This document shows positions 1 to 8,470 of a stretch of DNA of 64,000 nucleotides, in pieces. This DNA comes from Thermoplasmata archaeon (lineage in GTDB: Archaea > Thermoplasmatota > Thermoplasmata > Thermoplasmatales > GCA-001856825). The stretch is taken from the NCBI GenBank assembly GCA_021797855.1, contig JAJZYX010000002.1, positions 1 through 64,000 of the forward strand, read 5' to 3'. Below the pieces are notes generated by a model, which saw only the letters and a program-made list of their open reading frames with translations, was not told the DNA's origin and searched no databases. Position 1 is the stretch's first letter; each line of letters starts with the position of its first letter. Made by a program: the position numbers and the translations under genes.

Positions 1-500
1 ATAGAACGTTTTTTCAGATAGCATTTAAACCTCATTTATGAGATGGGTATAAATGTTGTTTATGTTTTAGTGTAATTAATAAAGTTAGGCTCATTTTTGC
101 AATATTCCTAAAACAAATTTAGGTATGATGCAATAACAGAAAATAAACAAGTCTCAGTATAACTCTTTCATTACGCCTATTTACTTAATGATAAATGTTC
201 AGACACCCAAGGCAGGTAATATTCTTTGGCTCAACCCTTCCACTCTGCAGACGATATTTACCAAGCTCATAGATAATTAGGAATCCGGTGGTATCGCCAA
301 ATTATTTATTCTTAGCTGAAAGCCTATTCATAATTAATGGGTCTACAACAGTTATTTACATCTTCAAATGTCACGATTCTTAGTGGAATCATCTTCAATA
401 GAGTCTGTTTAGATGGTTCATCGGAATATGGGACCGTCACGGATTTCATCTTCCCTAAATCATGGAAATTCATTTATTCGCCTAAATCTATAGAGCTTAT
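1..500. other. AT-rich non-coding left edge
   Basis: No open frame with convincing coding character is visible on either strand in these 500 bases, and I see no tRNA or rRNA motif. The right end carries the promoter region of the downstream permease: an A/T-rich TATA-like stretch near 469-478 lies about 27 bases before its ATG, which fits a leaderless archaeal transcript. The rest is unassigned. Confidence 0.6.
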
Positions 501-2114
501 ATGAGTTCAGTTGCCGCTTCGGCGAAAACTACTTACAAAAGGGACCTCAGTCTTTTCAACCTTGTGATGCTGAATTCAATGGGGATGATTGGATCCGGAT
601 GGCTTTTCGCCTCTCTCTACGCGGTGGGCTATGCCGGCCCTATCGGCGCTATCCTCTCCTGGATACTGGCAGGCATTTTCGTGGTGTTCATTGCAGTGAA
701 TTTTATGGAAGTTTCCACGATGTTCCCGTTGGCCGGAGGATCTACCCCATTGTCAGAACTGTCATTCGGTAAAATGACTGCCTTCCTTTCTGGATGGTCT
801 GCCTGGCTTTCGGACATTATGACCCCCACTATAGAAGCAATAGCCCTTGTTACCTATTCGTCATTCTATCTGAAGAATGTGATCAATCCCACGACAGGAG
901 CCCTAGAACCCCTCGGTTATCTTATAGCAGCTATTGCAATGCTCCTGATTTTCGTGGTGAACATGCAGAAAGTAAAGATCTTCGGGAATATTACTAGCGC
1001 TGTGATGATATGGAAATGGGCTGTTCCCATACTTGCGGGAGTTACGATATTAACTCTTACATTCAAGCCCACAAACTTCGTTGCCTTTGGGGCATTTACA
1101 GGTTCAGGCCCAAGTGGAATTTTTGATGCCCTCGTTCTCGGAGGAATCATATTCTCTTTCGAGGGCTTCAGGGCAGCAGTCAACATGGCGGGGGAATCAA
1201 AAAAGAAGGACTACGTTTGGAAATCAGTCATCATAGCAATAGTCGCTGTCATCCTTCTCTATCTTCTTCTACAGACGGCGTTCATTAGTGGAATAAACTG
1301 GGCTGCACAGGGTATTACGCCCGGAAACTGGGGAAACCTTAGCTCCGGCGGGTATATAACTGGTCCTTTTGCCCAAGAGGCAGCAGCCATAGGCCTTGGA
1401 TGGCTTGTGGTAATACTTCTAATAGATGCGATAATTTCTCCAGCAGGAGCTGGAATTTCCTACGCAGCTTATCCAGCCAGGATATTCCAGTCTATGGCAG
1501 AGTATGGCTACGCACCCAAGGTGTTTGCCAAACTTAATCCAAAGTCCCATATACCTTTAAATGCGCTGATACTGGGAACTATCCTTGGATTCGCATTCCT
1601 GTACGAATTTCCCTCGTGGCATCTGTTGGTAGGGATACTAACGTCCACGCTCGTAGTTGCATACGTCATAGGACCAGCTTCCATAAACATATTCAGGAAG
1701 ACCGCACCCGACAGGGAAAGACTATTCAGGCTCCCTGGGGCAAAGATTTTTGCCCCAATAGGGTTCATCGTTTCATTCTTCATCATATACTGGTCTACCT
1801 TCCCCCTAAGTCTTGAGGTATCTGTCGTCATTCTGGTCGGCTTGGTGATGTACTTCTACTTCCACCTGAAGAACGGATATTCAAAGAAACACGTCACCTC
1901 CGGCATGTGGCTAGTGGCAGGACTGATAATAATTCCAATAGAATCCTACATCGGACCAGCAAGCTACGGAGGGCTGAACATAGTGCCGTTTGGCTGGGAC
2001 TTCCTGATGATAGCGGTGACAGGCATCTTGCTGTACTTATGGAGCCAATATTCTGGCTGGAAGACAGAGTCACTTGAAAATTACTTGAAGGAGCAGGAGG
2101 CCGGAGTAGAGTAG
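501..2114 (+). CDS. APC-superfamily amino acid permease (12+ TM segments)
   Basis: A polytopic inner-membrane carrier expected to import an amino acid or related amine by proton or sodium coupling. The 537-residue protein is mostly hydrophobic. The first helix holds the glycine-rich motif SMGMIGSGWLF, the usual APC substrate/ion-binding break in TM1, and TM2 to TM12 follow at regular spacing. A cytoplasmic N-terminus of about 16 residues and a charged C-tail are present. The ATG at 501 starts the open frame and has an A/T-rich box about 27 bases upstream. A T-rich stretch follows the stop. Substrate cannot be assigned. The next gene is an unrelated hydrolase with its own promoter, so this is probably a single-gene transcript. 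Confidence 0.9.
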   Translation: MSSVAASAKTTYKRDLSLFNLVMLNSMGMIGSGWLFASLYAVGYAGPIGAILSWILAGIFVVFIAVNFMEVSTMFPLAGGSTPLSELSFGKMTAFLSGWSAWLSDIMTPTIEAIALVTYSSFYLKNVINPTTGALEPLGYLIAAIAMLLIFVVNMQKVKIFGNITSAVMIWKWAVPILAGVTILTLTFKPTNFVAFGAFTGSGPSGIFDALVLGGIIFSFEGFRAAVNMAGESKKKDYVWKSVIIAIVAVILLYLLLQTAFISGINWAAQGITPGNWGNLSSGGYITGPFAQEAAAIGLGWLVVILLIDAIISPAGAGISYAAYPARIFQSMAEYGYAPKVFAKLNPKSHIPLNALILGTILGFAFLYEFPSWHLLVGILTSTLVVAYVIGPASINIFRKTAPDRERLFRLPGAKIFAPIGFIVSFFIIYWSTFPLSLEVSVVILVGLVMYFYFHLKNGYSKKHVTSGMWLVAGLIIIPIESYIGPASYGGLNIVPFGWDFLMIAVTGILLYLWSQYSGWKTESLENYLKEQEAGVE

Positions 2115-2128
2115 GCTCCTTCCTCCGA

Positions 2129-2144
2129 TTTTTTTATTTTTTAT
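2129..2144 (+). terminator. Poly-T terminator after the permease
   Basis: Two T-runs broken by a single A directly follow the permease stop codon. This matches archaeal intrinsic termination, which needs a T-tract rather than a stable hairpin. No strong hairpin is seen in front of it. Confidence 0.5.
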
Positions 2145-2167
2145 TACTTTCTCATCTGTACGGCTGA

Positions 2168-2178
2168 AGATAAATACC
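2168..2178 (+). promoter_or_regulatory. TATA box of the fumarylacetoacetase-family gene
   Basis: The sequence agataaatacc is centred about 32 bases upstream of the ATG at 2205. This predicts a transcript with a leader of only a few bases. Confidence 0.5.
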
Positions 2179-2204
2179 TTGAAAGCACTTAGGCACCGAT
2201 TGCA

Positions 2205-3053
2205 ATGGAACTCCAACGGTTGAAGATCGGCAGGAGAGTAGTCTTGGTTGTCAGGGTAGATGGGAACTACGTATCGGTTGATGAGCTATTGAAAAAGGAT
2301 ATCGGGTCAGTAGAGATAGACAAAATCTTTGACCTAGAGGAGAAAATAAGGGGAGAAATTTCAAGAAAGAACTATTCTTATGTGAAATTTGACAACTTTA
2401 CCTATGCTCCCGCAGTTGGCTATCCTGGAAAGCTGATCTTTGTAGGCCTGAATTATCGCTCGCATGTAGCAGAAACAGAAAGGAAGATACCGGAGCATCC
2501 AGTGCTTTTCAGTAAATTCCCAAATGCCCTCGCAGGTCATTTGGAAAATATCACGATCCCAGAGGAAGGGCTCAAGGTAGACTATGAAGGGGAACTTGGA
2601 GTAATCATCGGAAAGCATGCGAAGGACGTAGGCGACGACTACGAGAAGTACATATTCGGTTACTTCATTGGCAACGATGTTTCTTCGAGGGAGCTTCAGT
2701 ACAGGACCTCTCAGTATCTTCTAGGGAAAACACTTGACGGCTTCTTCCCAAATGGACCTTCAATCGTTACAAGGGACGAAATTGCTGACCCCCAGAATCT
2801 TCGGATAAGGACAAAGGTCAACGGTTCAACTAGACAGGATTCAAGCACGGAGAATATGATCTTTCCCATAGGGAAGCTGGTTTCGTATATATCCCACTAC
2901 TTTACTCTGGAACCGGGGGACATCATATCGACGGGCACTCCGGAGGGAGTTATCATGGGAATGAAGGATAAGGAATCCGCCTGGCTTAAGAAGGGGGACG
3001 TTGTAGAAGTAAGCATAGAAGGCCTTGGGACGCTTAGGAATGCCTTTGTCTGA
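2205..3053 (+). CDS. Fumarylacetoacetate hydrolase (FAH) family protein
   Basis: A cytoplasmic, divalent-metal-dependent hydrolase, isomerase or decarboxylase of the FAH fold. Members act on 2-hydroxyhepta-2,4-diene-dioates, acylpyruvates or oxaloacetate, and the exact substrate is not readable here. The 282-residue protein has a short variable N-terminal domain (about residues 1-75) and then the catalytic fold. It begins with KLIFVGLNYRSH, continues with the metal-binding acidic cluster DYEGELGVIIG, and has FIGNDVSSRELQ, GKTLDGFFPNGP and a C-terminal STGTPEGV loop. All are standard in the family, and the length is normal. It is monocistronic: a TATA box lies upstream and the 5S rRNA gene starts 55 bases downstream. 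Confidence 0.85.
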   Translation: MELQRLKIGRRVVLVVRVDGNYVSVDELLKKDIGSVEIDKIFDLEEKIRGEISRKNYSYVKFDNFTYAPAVGYPGKLIFVGLNYRSHVAETERKIPEHPVLFSKFPNALAGHLENITIPEEGLKVDYEGELGVIIGKHAKDVGDDYEKYIFGYFIGNDVSSRELQYRTSQYLLGKTLDGFFPNGPSIVTRDEIADPQNLRIRTKVNGSTRQDSSTENMIFPIGKLVSYISHYFTLEPGDIISTGTPEGVIMGMKDKESAWLKKGDVVEVSIEGLGTLRNAFV

Positions 3054-3076
3054 GCAGAGGAAGGTGGACGAAGAAA

Positions 3077-3087
3077 GGATAAAATAG
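3077..3087 (+). promoter_or_regulatory. TATA box of the 5S rRNA gene
   Basis: The box ggataaaatag is centred about 26 bases before the predicted 5S start at 3108. This is the normal archaeal spacing and shows that the 5S gene has its own promoter. Confidence 0.55.
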
Positions 3088-3107
3088 TGCCTCCCAATTC
3101 CTAGGAG

Positions 3108-3230
3108 GTTGACGGCCATAGCGACGGGGAAACACCCGGTCTCATTCCGAACCCGAAGGTTAAGCCCGTCCGCGTTCCGCACGCGTACTGTGTTCCGCGA
3201 GGGCATGGGAAATGCGGTTCGCCGTCTCCA
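3108..3230 (+). rRNA. rrf: 5S ribosomal RNA
   Basis: Recognised from the conserved internal core: a block reading GGGGAAACACCCGG, then TTCCGAACCCGAAGGTTAAG, then the GTACTG / CCGCGAGGG / ATGGGAAATGCGG helix D-E region. The terminal helix pairs gacggc (3111-3116) with gccgtc (3221-3226). The length of about 123 nt matches Thermoplasma 5S. The exact ends are estimated by comparison with the remembered T. acidophilum sequence. No 16S or 23S gene lies next to it: an FAH-family gene is upstream and a HAD gene downstream. This agrees with the known unlinked rRNA genes of Thermoplasma. The gene has its own TATA box. Confidence 0.93.
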
Positions 3231-3241
3231 TCTCATGTCAA

Positions 3242-3251
3242 ATTCTTATAG
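3242..3251 (+). promoter_or_regulatory. TATA box before the HAD-radB operon
   Basis: The box attcttatag is centred 25 bases upstream of the ATG at 3272. This supports that ATG, rather than the more distant in-frame ATG at 3212 (inside the 5S gene), as the start of a leaderless message. Confidence 0.5.
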
Positions 3252-3271
3252 GAAGTAATTATGCCATACCA

Positions 3272-3889
3272 ATGCGACCGACGCTCATTGCTTTTGACGT
3301 TGACGGCGTTCTCCTGGCACCGAAGAGCAGCTGGAACACCATACACAACTACTTCGGCGTCAAAAACGACGAGTCACTTCGTGCATTCCTCAATGGGGAA
3401 ATAGATTATCAAGAGTTCATCGATAGGGACGTGAATCTCTGGATAGATAAGAGAGGGAAGATAACTAGAGAAGATTTTTCAGTAATAGCGGAAAAAATCA
3501 CTCCTAACCCGAACTTTGAGCACCTCAGTTCATTTTTAAAGACCTTCGACGGTGAAAAGATAGCCGTATCTGGAGGAATAGATGTCATAGTCTCAAAGGT
3601 TAAGGAATACTTCGAGCTTGACGAGGTATATTCCAACCGTCTCGTGTTCAGGGATGGCGTTCTCGTAGGTGGGAAGGCCGTGGTAAACCCCCACCAGAAG
3701 GGCCTTTTCCTCGAAAAATACAAGGGACATAGGGTTTCAGTAGGCGATTCGGAGTGGGACAAGGATATGTTCAGGAATTCTGATTATTCCATCCTCTTCA
3801 ACGCCGATTCAGATTTAGAATTTGTCGACTGCATCATCAGAGGGAATGATCTTAGAGATCTAGCCAATGTCCTCAAAGACCTGAAATGA
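3272..3889 (+). CDS. HAD-superfamily phosphatase (phosphoserine phosphatase-like)
   Basis: A soluble Mg-dependent phosphohydrolase of about 205 residues. The nucleophile motif I, AFDVDGV, sits at residues 7-13 (DxD with the first Asp as nucleophile). The helical cap follows at about 20-90, the motif II Ser/Thr region at AVSGG, and the motif III/IV acidic pair at VGDSEWDKDMF. The cap layout and the 'GDSEWD' motif resemble SerB-type enzymes, but a substrate is not provable. The start at 3272 is chosen because the protein then begins directly at the family core and has a TATA box 25 bases upstream; the in-frame ATG at 3212 lies in 5S rRNA. Its stop overlaps the radB start (ATGA), so the two are translationally coupled. 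Confidence 0.85.
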   Translation: MRPTLIAFDVDGVLLAPKSSWNTIHNYFGVKNDESLRAFLNGEIDYQEFIDRDVNLWIDKRGKITREDFSVIAEKITPNPNFEHLSSFLKTFDGEKIAVSGGIDVIVSKVKEYFELDEVYSNRLVFRDGVLVGGKAVVNPHQKGLFLEKYKGHRVSVGDSEWDKDMFRNSDYSILFNADSDLEFVDCIIRGNDLRDLANVLKDLK

Positions 3890-4554
3890 GCGGCAGAGTT
3901 TCCACGGGACTCAAGAGGCTTGACCAGTGTCTTGAAGGAGGATATGAAAGCGGGATTGTGACCGAAATTTATGGAGAACCTGGCTCAGGCAAGACCAACC
4001 TGGTCCTCTTTTCCTCGCTCTATTCCTCTCGGATGGGGAAGGTCATATTCATAGATACAGAGGGCGTTTCCACCGAACGGATATCGCAGATGGAAAGGAG
4101 CGATTCAGTACTTTCAAACATCAAATTCTTCCGGATAAGGAGCTACGAAGAACAGCTTGAGTCTGTTCCTAAGATTCTCAACCTTGTCAGATCGATGAAT
4201 GACGTCGTCCTTCTCGTATTCGACACAATAACAATCCACTACAGGGCTGAGAGGGAGATAAGGTCAGAACTGAGGAGAAAGACATCGAATACGCTCATAA
4301 CGCAAATTGAAATGCTCAACAACATCGCAGCCTCCAAGGACATTCCAGTGATCATTGTGAACCAGGTGTATATGGACAAGACAACAGGAGAAGTCCAGCC
4401 TGTAGGAGGGAGTGCGCTCTCTCACGCGGCAAAGGCCATATTCAAGATTCAGAAACTTAGTGGCGGAAAGAGGGAACTCGTGGTTGTGAAACACAGAAGC
4501 CTTCCTGAAGACTTGAAATGTTCTTTCTCCATCACAGACACCGGAATTGAATAG
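3886..4554 (+). CDS. radB: RadB, archaeal RecA-family recombination mediator
   Basis: A RadA paralogue that binds ATP and single-stranded DNA and helps homologous recombination. At 222 residues it is a bare RecA core without the N-terminal helix-hairpin-helix domain of RadA, as is usual for RadB. The Walker A motif GEPGSGKT is at residues 30-37, the Walker B-like strand LLVFDTITIHY near residues 108-118, and there is a conserved IPVIIVNQVY strand and the L2-like GGSALSHAAK segment. It overlaps the HAD gene upstream by four bases (ATGA) and is followed 32 bases later by fen, so replication/repair proteins are grouped here. Confidence 0.93.
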   Translation: MSGRVSTGLKRLDQCLEGGYESGIVTEIYGEPGSGKTNLVLFSSLYSSRMGKVIFIDTEGVSTERISQMERSDSVLSNIKFFRIRSYEEQLESVPKILNLVRSMNDVVLLVFDTITIHYRAEREIRSELRRKTSNTLITQIEMLNNIAASKDIPVIIVNQVYMDKTTGEVQPVGGSALSHAAKAIFKIQKLSGGKRELVVVKHRSLPEDLKCSFSITDTGIE

Positions 4555-4586
4555 GTTTTTTAGCTTGGTTTGATTATATAAATAGG

Positions 4587-5597
4587 ATGGGAGTCGACAT
4601 TTCATCTTTGCTTGAGTCGAATGAGGTTGACCTTAAGGCCATAAAGGGAAGAATGGTCGCGGTGGACGCATTCAACGTCATTTATCAGTTCCTAAGCAAC
4701 ATCAGGGAATATGACGGAAGCCCTTTGAAGGACAAACAGGGTAGGGTAACATCTCATCTTTCCGGCCTTTTTTACAGGAATGTCAGCCTTCTTGAGGAAG
4801 GTCTTATCCCAGTATACGTCTTTGACGGCAAACCGCCCGCACTAAAGGAGAAGACGATCAAGGAGAGAATAGCTCTGAAGGAGAAGGCGGAGGAGGAGTA
4901 CCGACTCTCTCTTGCGATGGGAGACTATGAGAAGGCAAAGAGCTTTGCCTCTAGGACTTCAAGATTGACCCAAGAAATGGTCACTGAATCTAAGGCACTT
5001 CTCAACTCGTTAGGTATCGCAGTAATAGACGCCCCATCTGAAGGAGAAGCAGAGGCCTCCTATATGTGCAGCATAGGGCTCGTATACTCTGCAGTATCTC
5101 AGGATTACGATTCAATCCTTTTTGGGTCACCGCGCCTGATTAGGAACCTGACTGTCACGGGAAAGAGGCGTTACGGAAGGACCGGCAGGGTGGTGGATGT
5201 CAAACCGGAAATGATATCCAGCGATGACGTACTGAGAAAACTTGGGATCACGAGGGAACAGCTTGTAGATATCGGGATCCTAGTGGGAACTGACTTCAAT
5301 GATGGTATAAAGGGGATCGGCCCGAAGAAAGCATTCCAGCTCATAAAAAAATACGGGTCAATCAAAAATGTCCCTAACATAAATGTAGAAAACTATGATG
5401 AAATTCGAGATATATTTCTCAATCCGACTGTGTCAAATCCAGGGAAGATTACTGCTCCGGAACTAAACGAGGACAATGTCAGGGAGATCCTTGTGGTGAA
5501 CCACGATTTCTCTGAAGAGAGGGTGACTTCCGCCCTGAGGAGGGCGAGGGAGGCACGGAAACAAGGGGTGCAGAGGAGCATTGACTCTTTCTTCTAA
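4587..5597 (+). CDS. fen: Flap endonuclease 1 (FEN1)
   Basis: A structure-specific 5'-nuclease that removes RNA-primed flaps during Okazaki fragment maturation and acts in base excision repair. The 336 residues are normal for the family. The invariant N-terminus MGVDIS places Gly2 at the active site. Metal ligands are visible as Asp27 (AVDAFN), the VFDGKPP Asp, the GEAEAS acidic pair, SQDYDS and VGTDFNDG, followed by the helix-hairpin-helix GIKGIGPKKAF. The last eight residues QRSIDSFF are a textbook PCNA-interacting peptide. The dTMP kinase gene overlaps its 3' end by 17 bases, inside the PIP-box codons. Confidence 0.97.
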   Translation: MGVDISSLLESNEVDLKAIKGRMVAVDAFNVIYQFLSNIREYDGSPLKDKQGRVTSHLSGLFYRNVSLLEEGLIPVYVFDGKPPALKEKTIKERIALKEKAEEEYRLSLAMGDYEKAKSFASRTSRLTQEMVTESKALLNSLGIAVIDAPSEGEAEASYMCSIGLVYSAVSQDYDSILFGSPRLIRNLTVTGKRRYGRTGRVVDVKPEMISSDDVLRKLGITREQLVDIGILVGTDFNDGIKGIGPKKAFQLIKKYGSIKNVPNINVENYDEIRDIFLNPTVSNPGKITAPELNEDNVREILVVNHDFSEERVTSALRRAREARKQGVQRSIDSFF

Positions 5598-6180
5598 CAT
5601 CTATCTTGCCATCGAGGGAATTGATGGGACTGGAAAGACATTTGTCGCAAGGCACATAGTCGAGAAATTCGGCTTCAAGCTCCTTCGAGAGCCCTCGCCC
5701 GGGAGGATAGGCTCGCTGATAAGCGAGACGAAATGGGACCCGGTCACTGACTTCTTTCTCTTCATGGCCGACAGGTCCGCGATGCTACGAGACCTTCAGA
5801 GGGACAGGAGAGTTGTTTCGGATCGGTCCCTCTATTCCAGCTACGCCTATCAGGGGTATCATCTCACTAAATATTTCGGAGGGGAGGACAACTACTTCAG
5901 ATTCTTCATGGAAGCTGCAAGGCTTCTTCCGGCCCTTCCGACTCACATCTTCGTGCTGTACTGCGACGTCGACATCGCTCTTGGAAGAGTGCGAGAAAGG
6001 GGTGCTCCGTCAAGGTTCGAAGAGCGCGACTACCTTGAAAGCGTTCAGAAACTGTACTTTGGCCTCAAGGGAAGGGTAGGGAATGTCAAATACATTGACA
6101 GCAATGGGACTCTAGACGAGCTGTACGGGGAAGTGGACAAGGAACTCACAGAGTTGTTACGACAGGTCCATCCTCCCTGA
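5581..6180 (+). CDS. tmk: Thymidylate kinase
   Basis: Phosphorylates dTMP to dTDP with ATP in the cytoplasm. The P-loop is GIDGTGKT near residues 13-20. The dTMP-binding DR motif is seen as SDRSLYSSYAYQG, followed by a LID-like arginine-rich segment RVRERGAPSRFEERDYLE. The length of 199 residues is normal. No ATG is available in frame before the P-loop, so the start is read as TTG at 5581, inside the last codons of fen; this makes the two genes translationally coupled. The 3' end overlaps the convergent map gene by 35 bases. Confidence 0.92.
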   Translation: MTLSSNIYLAIEGIDGTGKTFVARHIVEKFGFKLLREPSPGRIGSLISETKWDPVTDFFLFMADRSAMLRDLQRDRRVVSDRSLYSSYAYQGYHLTKYFGGEDNYFRFFMEAARLLPALPTHIFVLYCDVDIALGRVRERGAPSRFEERDYLESVQKLYFGLKGRVGNVKYIDSNGTLDELYGEVDKELTELLRQVHPP

Positions 6181-7009
6181 GGAATATTGAATGCTCGGTT
6201 TGCGAGACCATCTCCCCCTTGTTCTCTTTAAGAACGGGGTAAAAATATAAGAATTTCTTCTTTTGCGCCTCCCTGATGACTGAATCATAATTGCTTAAGA
6301 TTCTGGCCGCATCCCTCGTTGAGAATGGGAGTCCCCTTGAAACTTTGCGAAGATTCTTCATTGATTCATCAGAATCCTCCTTCAGGCATATCATAATGTT
6401 CCCGAATTCTAGACCTTTGACCTTCCCCTTTCCGGTGGTCGCGAAGGGCTCAATTGCAAATGTCATCCCCGGATATAGCTTGACTCTCGACCCGTCGTCG
6501 TAGTTAGGGAAGGATGTGCCGGCGTGAAGAACGTATTTCTCAATTGTGTGACCGGTCAGGTTATAAATGGGATTGAAGCCATATTTCTTTATAGTAGCCT
6601 CAATCTCTCTCCCGATTTCAGACGTCAAAACTCCAACCTTCACTTTTCTGATCGCATTTTCGACTGCTTCCTCTGAGGCCCTTATCAGGTTTGACCACTT
6701 ATTCGTAGTGACCTCCTTCGTAACGGCTGTATCGGCGAGGCAGCCGTTGATTTCTGCACCCAAGTCCAACTTCACCAGGTCACCCTGCTGGAATTTCGTG
6801 TCCGTGTCCGGGGCTGGAGTAAAATGAGCGGCTTCATTGTTGATGGAGAGGTTTACGGGGAATCCGATATTGGCTCCCTGACTTCTTATGAAATCTTCGA
6901 GGTAATCTGCAAGCTTCCTCAGTTCGAACCCCTCCTCGATCATCTTGTACCCTTCCTGCCTGGCCTTGGAAGCTATTTTCCCAGACTGAACATAATCATC
7001 GAATTCCAT
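6146..7009 (-). CDS. map: Methionine aminopeptidase, type II
   Basis: Removes the initiator methionine from nascent proteins. The 287-residue pita-bread fold shows all metal ligands: the Asp of KLDLGAEING, the Asp of CLADTAV, the His of LTGHTIEKY, the Glu of FAIEPFAT and the Glu of TEHSIFL. The substrate His lies in AAHFTPAP. The insert that distinguishes type II enzymes, as in other archaea, is present between the last His and Glu. It starts inside the 3' end of the YrdC-domain gene (14-base overlap), so the two form an operon. Its 3' end is convergent with tmk. Confidence 0.95.
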   Translation of the reverse strand: MEFDDYVQSGKIASKARQEGYKMIEEGFELRKLADYLEDFIRSQGANIGFPVNLSINNEAAHFTPAPDTDTKFQQGDLVKLDLGAEINGCLADTAVTKEVTTNKWSNLIRASEEAVENAIRKVKVGVLTSEIGREIEATIKKYGFNPIYNLTGHTIEKYVLHAGTSFPNYDDGSRVKLYPGMTFAIEPFATTGKGKVKGLEFGNIMICLKEDSDESMKNLRKVSRGLPFSTRDAARILSNYDSVIREAQKKKFLYFYPVLKENKGEMVSQTEHSIFLREDGPVVTTL

Positions 7010-7592
7010 TCTCCGCCTCCTTTATTGATTTGAGTGTAATAGGACCCTCCCTTAACATTTTCTTTGAGGTGTAATCGTATATTGTCGAAGGGATACCCTT
7101 CAGCTCACCGCCATTGACATACAGCCTGATTCTCTCGCCGAACTGCTTCATTATTTCCCCGAGCTCTGAGGATGACCTGAATCCTCTTATATTAGCTCCA
7201 ACCAGAGTAATCGGCCCCACTCTTCTTATGATTTCCCTCACTAGCAGGCTTGACGAGATTCTAGCCGCAATTCTACCGTTCACAACCCAGTGTGCCTCAG
7301 TCTTAGATTTGAGAATGAGTGTCAATGGTCCTGGCATCAGTTTCCTAACGATATTCTTTGCACCCTCGTCCATGACGCAGAATTTCTCCATGTCCCTGAT
7401 TCCGTAAAAACCTATTGGACTGGCGCTCTGCATCCTCACTCCCTTAAGTCTGTAGACCGCGTCAAATCCCGATTTACTGCTTATGGGGACCGCAAGGGCA
7501 TATAGCGTCTCCGTGGGAATTACCACTGGCCCTTCCCTCATAGCGTCGACAATTTTCTGGATGTTGGCAATATCTGCCTTTATAACGGTCAT
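6996..7592 (-). CDS. YrdC/Sua5-type threonylcarbamoyl-AMP synthase (short form)
   Basis: Expected to make the L-threonylcarbamoyl-adenylate used for t6A37 in ANN-decoding tRNAs. The 198-residue protein is one YrdC domain without the C-terminal Sua5 domain. PTETLYALAVP near residue 26 is the conserved nucleotide/bicarbonate-binding entry, followed by YRLKGVR and IAARISSS. Two usual signatures are weak: the KxRP loop reads LKGVRMQS, and the S/TxN loop near residue 134 reads LVGANIRG. The assignment to the YrdC fold is firm, but exact activity is inferred. It is transcribed with map, overlapping by 14 bases. Confidence 0.82.
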   Translation of the reverse strand: MTVIKADIANIQKIVDAMREGPVVIPTETLYALAVPISSKSGFDAVYRLKGVRMQSASPIGFYGIRDMEKFCVMDEGAKNIVRKLMPGPLTLILKSKTEAHWVVNGRIAARISSSLLVREIIRRVGPITLVGANIRGFRSSSELGEIMKQFGERIRLYVNGGELKGIPSTIYDYTSKKMLREGPITLKSIKEAENGIR

Positions 7593-7634
7593 TTGTTAAC
7601 CATAACCTCTTTTGTTAAATAAAGTAAACACCTG

Positions 7635-8246
7635 TCAGATGTGGAAAAAGAGTATCGCGCCTGATAGTATGTATTGCACCGCAAAGCCGGCCACCAGGAT
7701 ACCGAAAACTCTGGTCAGAGCCCTTGCTCCCTTTTCTTTTATGATGTCATAGATGTAGAAGCTAGCTAGGAAGAGGATGAAAGTTATTACGGAAACTACC
7801 ACAACTCCTAATATTACTAGAACGGGGTTGTAGTCGTGCATAAGAAGAATGACCAAGGAGATTGCTCCCGGACCTGCCAGAAGAGGAGTGCCTAGAGGGA
7901 CTATCCCAACATCCCTTCTGATGGGGGTATCAACGCTCTGGCCCTTCTTTCCAGAAGGCTTGTCCCCTTCAGTCACCATTTCCACGCTCGTAAGCAGTAT
8001 CAGGATCCCACCTGCAATCTCAAGTGCAGCGATGGATATTCCAAAATACATGAGGATATACTCCCCCACAAATGCAAAGAAAATCAGTATGAGAAAACTG
8101 GATATCGTTGCATCGTTTGCCATTCTCTTTCTATCCTTTGGAGTTTCCTCTTTGGCGTATGCTATGTACATAATCATAGCAGCGAACGGGTCAACGACAA
8201 CGAATAATTCTATAGTTAAATGCACGAAATCTGAAAGATAAACCAT
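7635..8246 (-). CDS. MarC/UPF0056-family integral membrane protein
   Basis: A six-helix membrane protein of unknown transport function; the family includes bacterial MarC. The opening FVHLTIELFVVVDPFAAM (the family's conserved 'DP' helix) and the centre GVPLGTPLLAGPGAIS (a repeat of the GP motif) are diagnostic. The start is set at 8246 because the family begins at this first helix and the resulting 203 residues match the usual length. An upstream in-frame ATG at 8336 would add 30 non-conserved residues. It stands alone, 42 bases upstream of the YrdC gene on the same strand. Confidence 0.85.
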   Translation of the reverse strand: MVYLSDFVHLTIELFVVVDPFAAMIMYIAYAKEETPKDRKRMANDATISSFLILIFFAFVGEYILMYFGISIAALEIAGGILILLTSVEMVTEGDKPSGKKGQSVDTPIRRDVGIVPLGTPLLAGPGAISLVILLMHDYNPVLVILGVVVVSVITFILFLASFYIYDIIKEKGARALTRVFGILVAGFAVQYILSGAILFFHI

Positions 8247-8470
8247 CTTCGGGCTGTTATGACATCCTAGATATTTATCTTTATTCAGGCGGCAAGACGC
8301 TATGAGGTCTAGAAATGTGACAAGGTCTATCTTCATATATGTCCACCAAAGGTTAAGAAAGAGGTGGGAGGATCGGAAAATTTGGCATAGGCTCTGTGTG
8401 AATAAGCGGCATGGTCTTCGAATGAACTATAACTAAGAAAGATTGATAAAATAGGATACTTTAGACCCTT

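Noticed and set aside
2841-3236. 131-residue minus-strand frame over the FAH gene end and 5S rRNA
   Set aside because: It is the complement of the 5S rRNA and of a real gene; no independent coding sign.
3212-3271. Upstream in-frame ATG of the HAD gene
   Set aside because: It lies inside the 5S rRNA gene; the TATA box and family alignment favour 3272.
4570-4586. Strong TATA-like attatataaatag right before fen
   Set aside because: It ends only a few bases before the start codon, so it cannot drive a message that includes the conserved MGVD start. The gene is more likely read from the HAD promoter.
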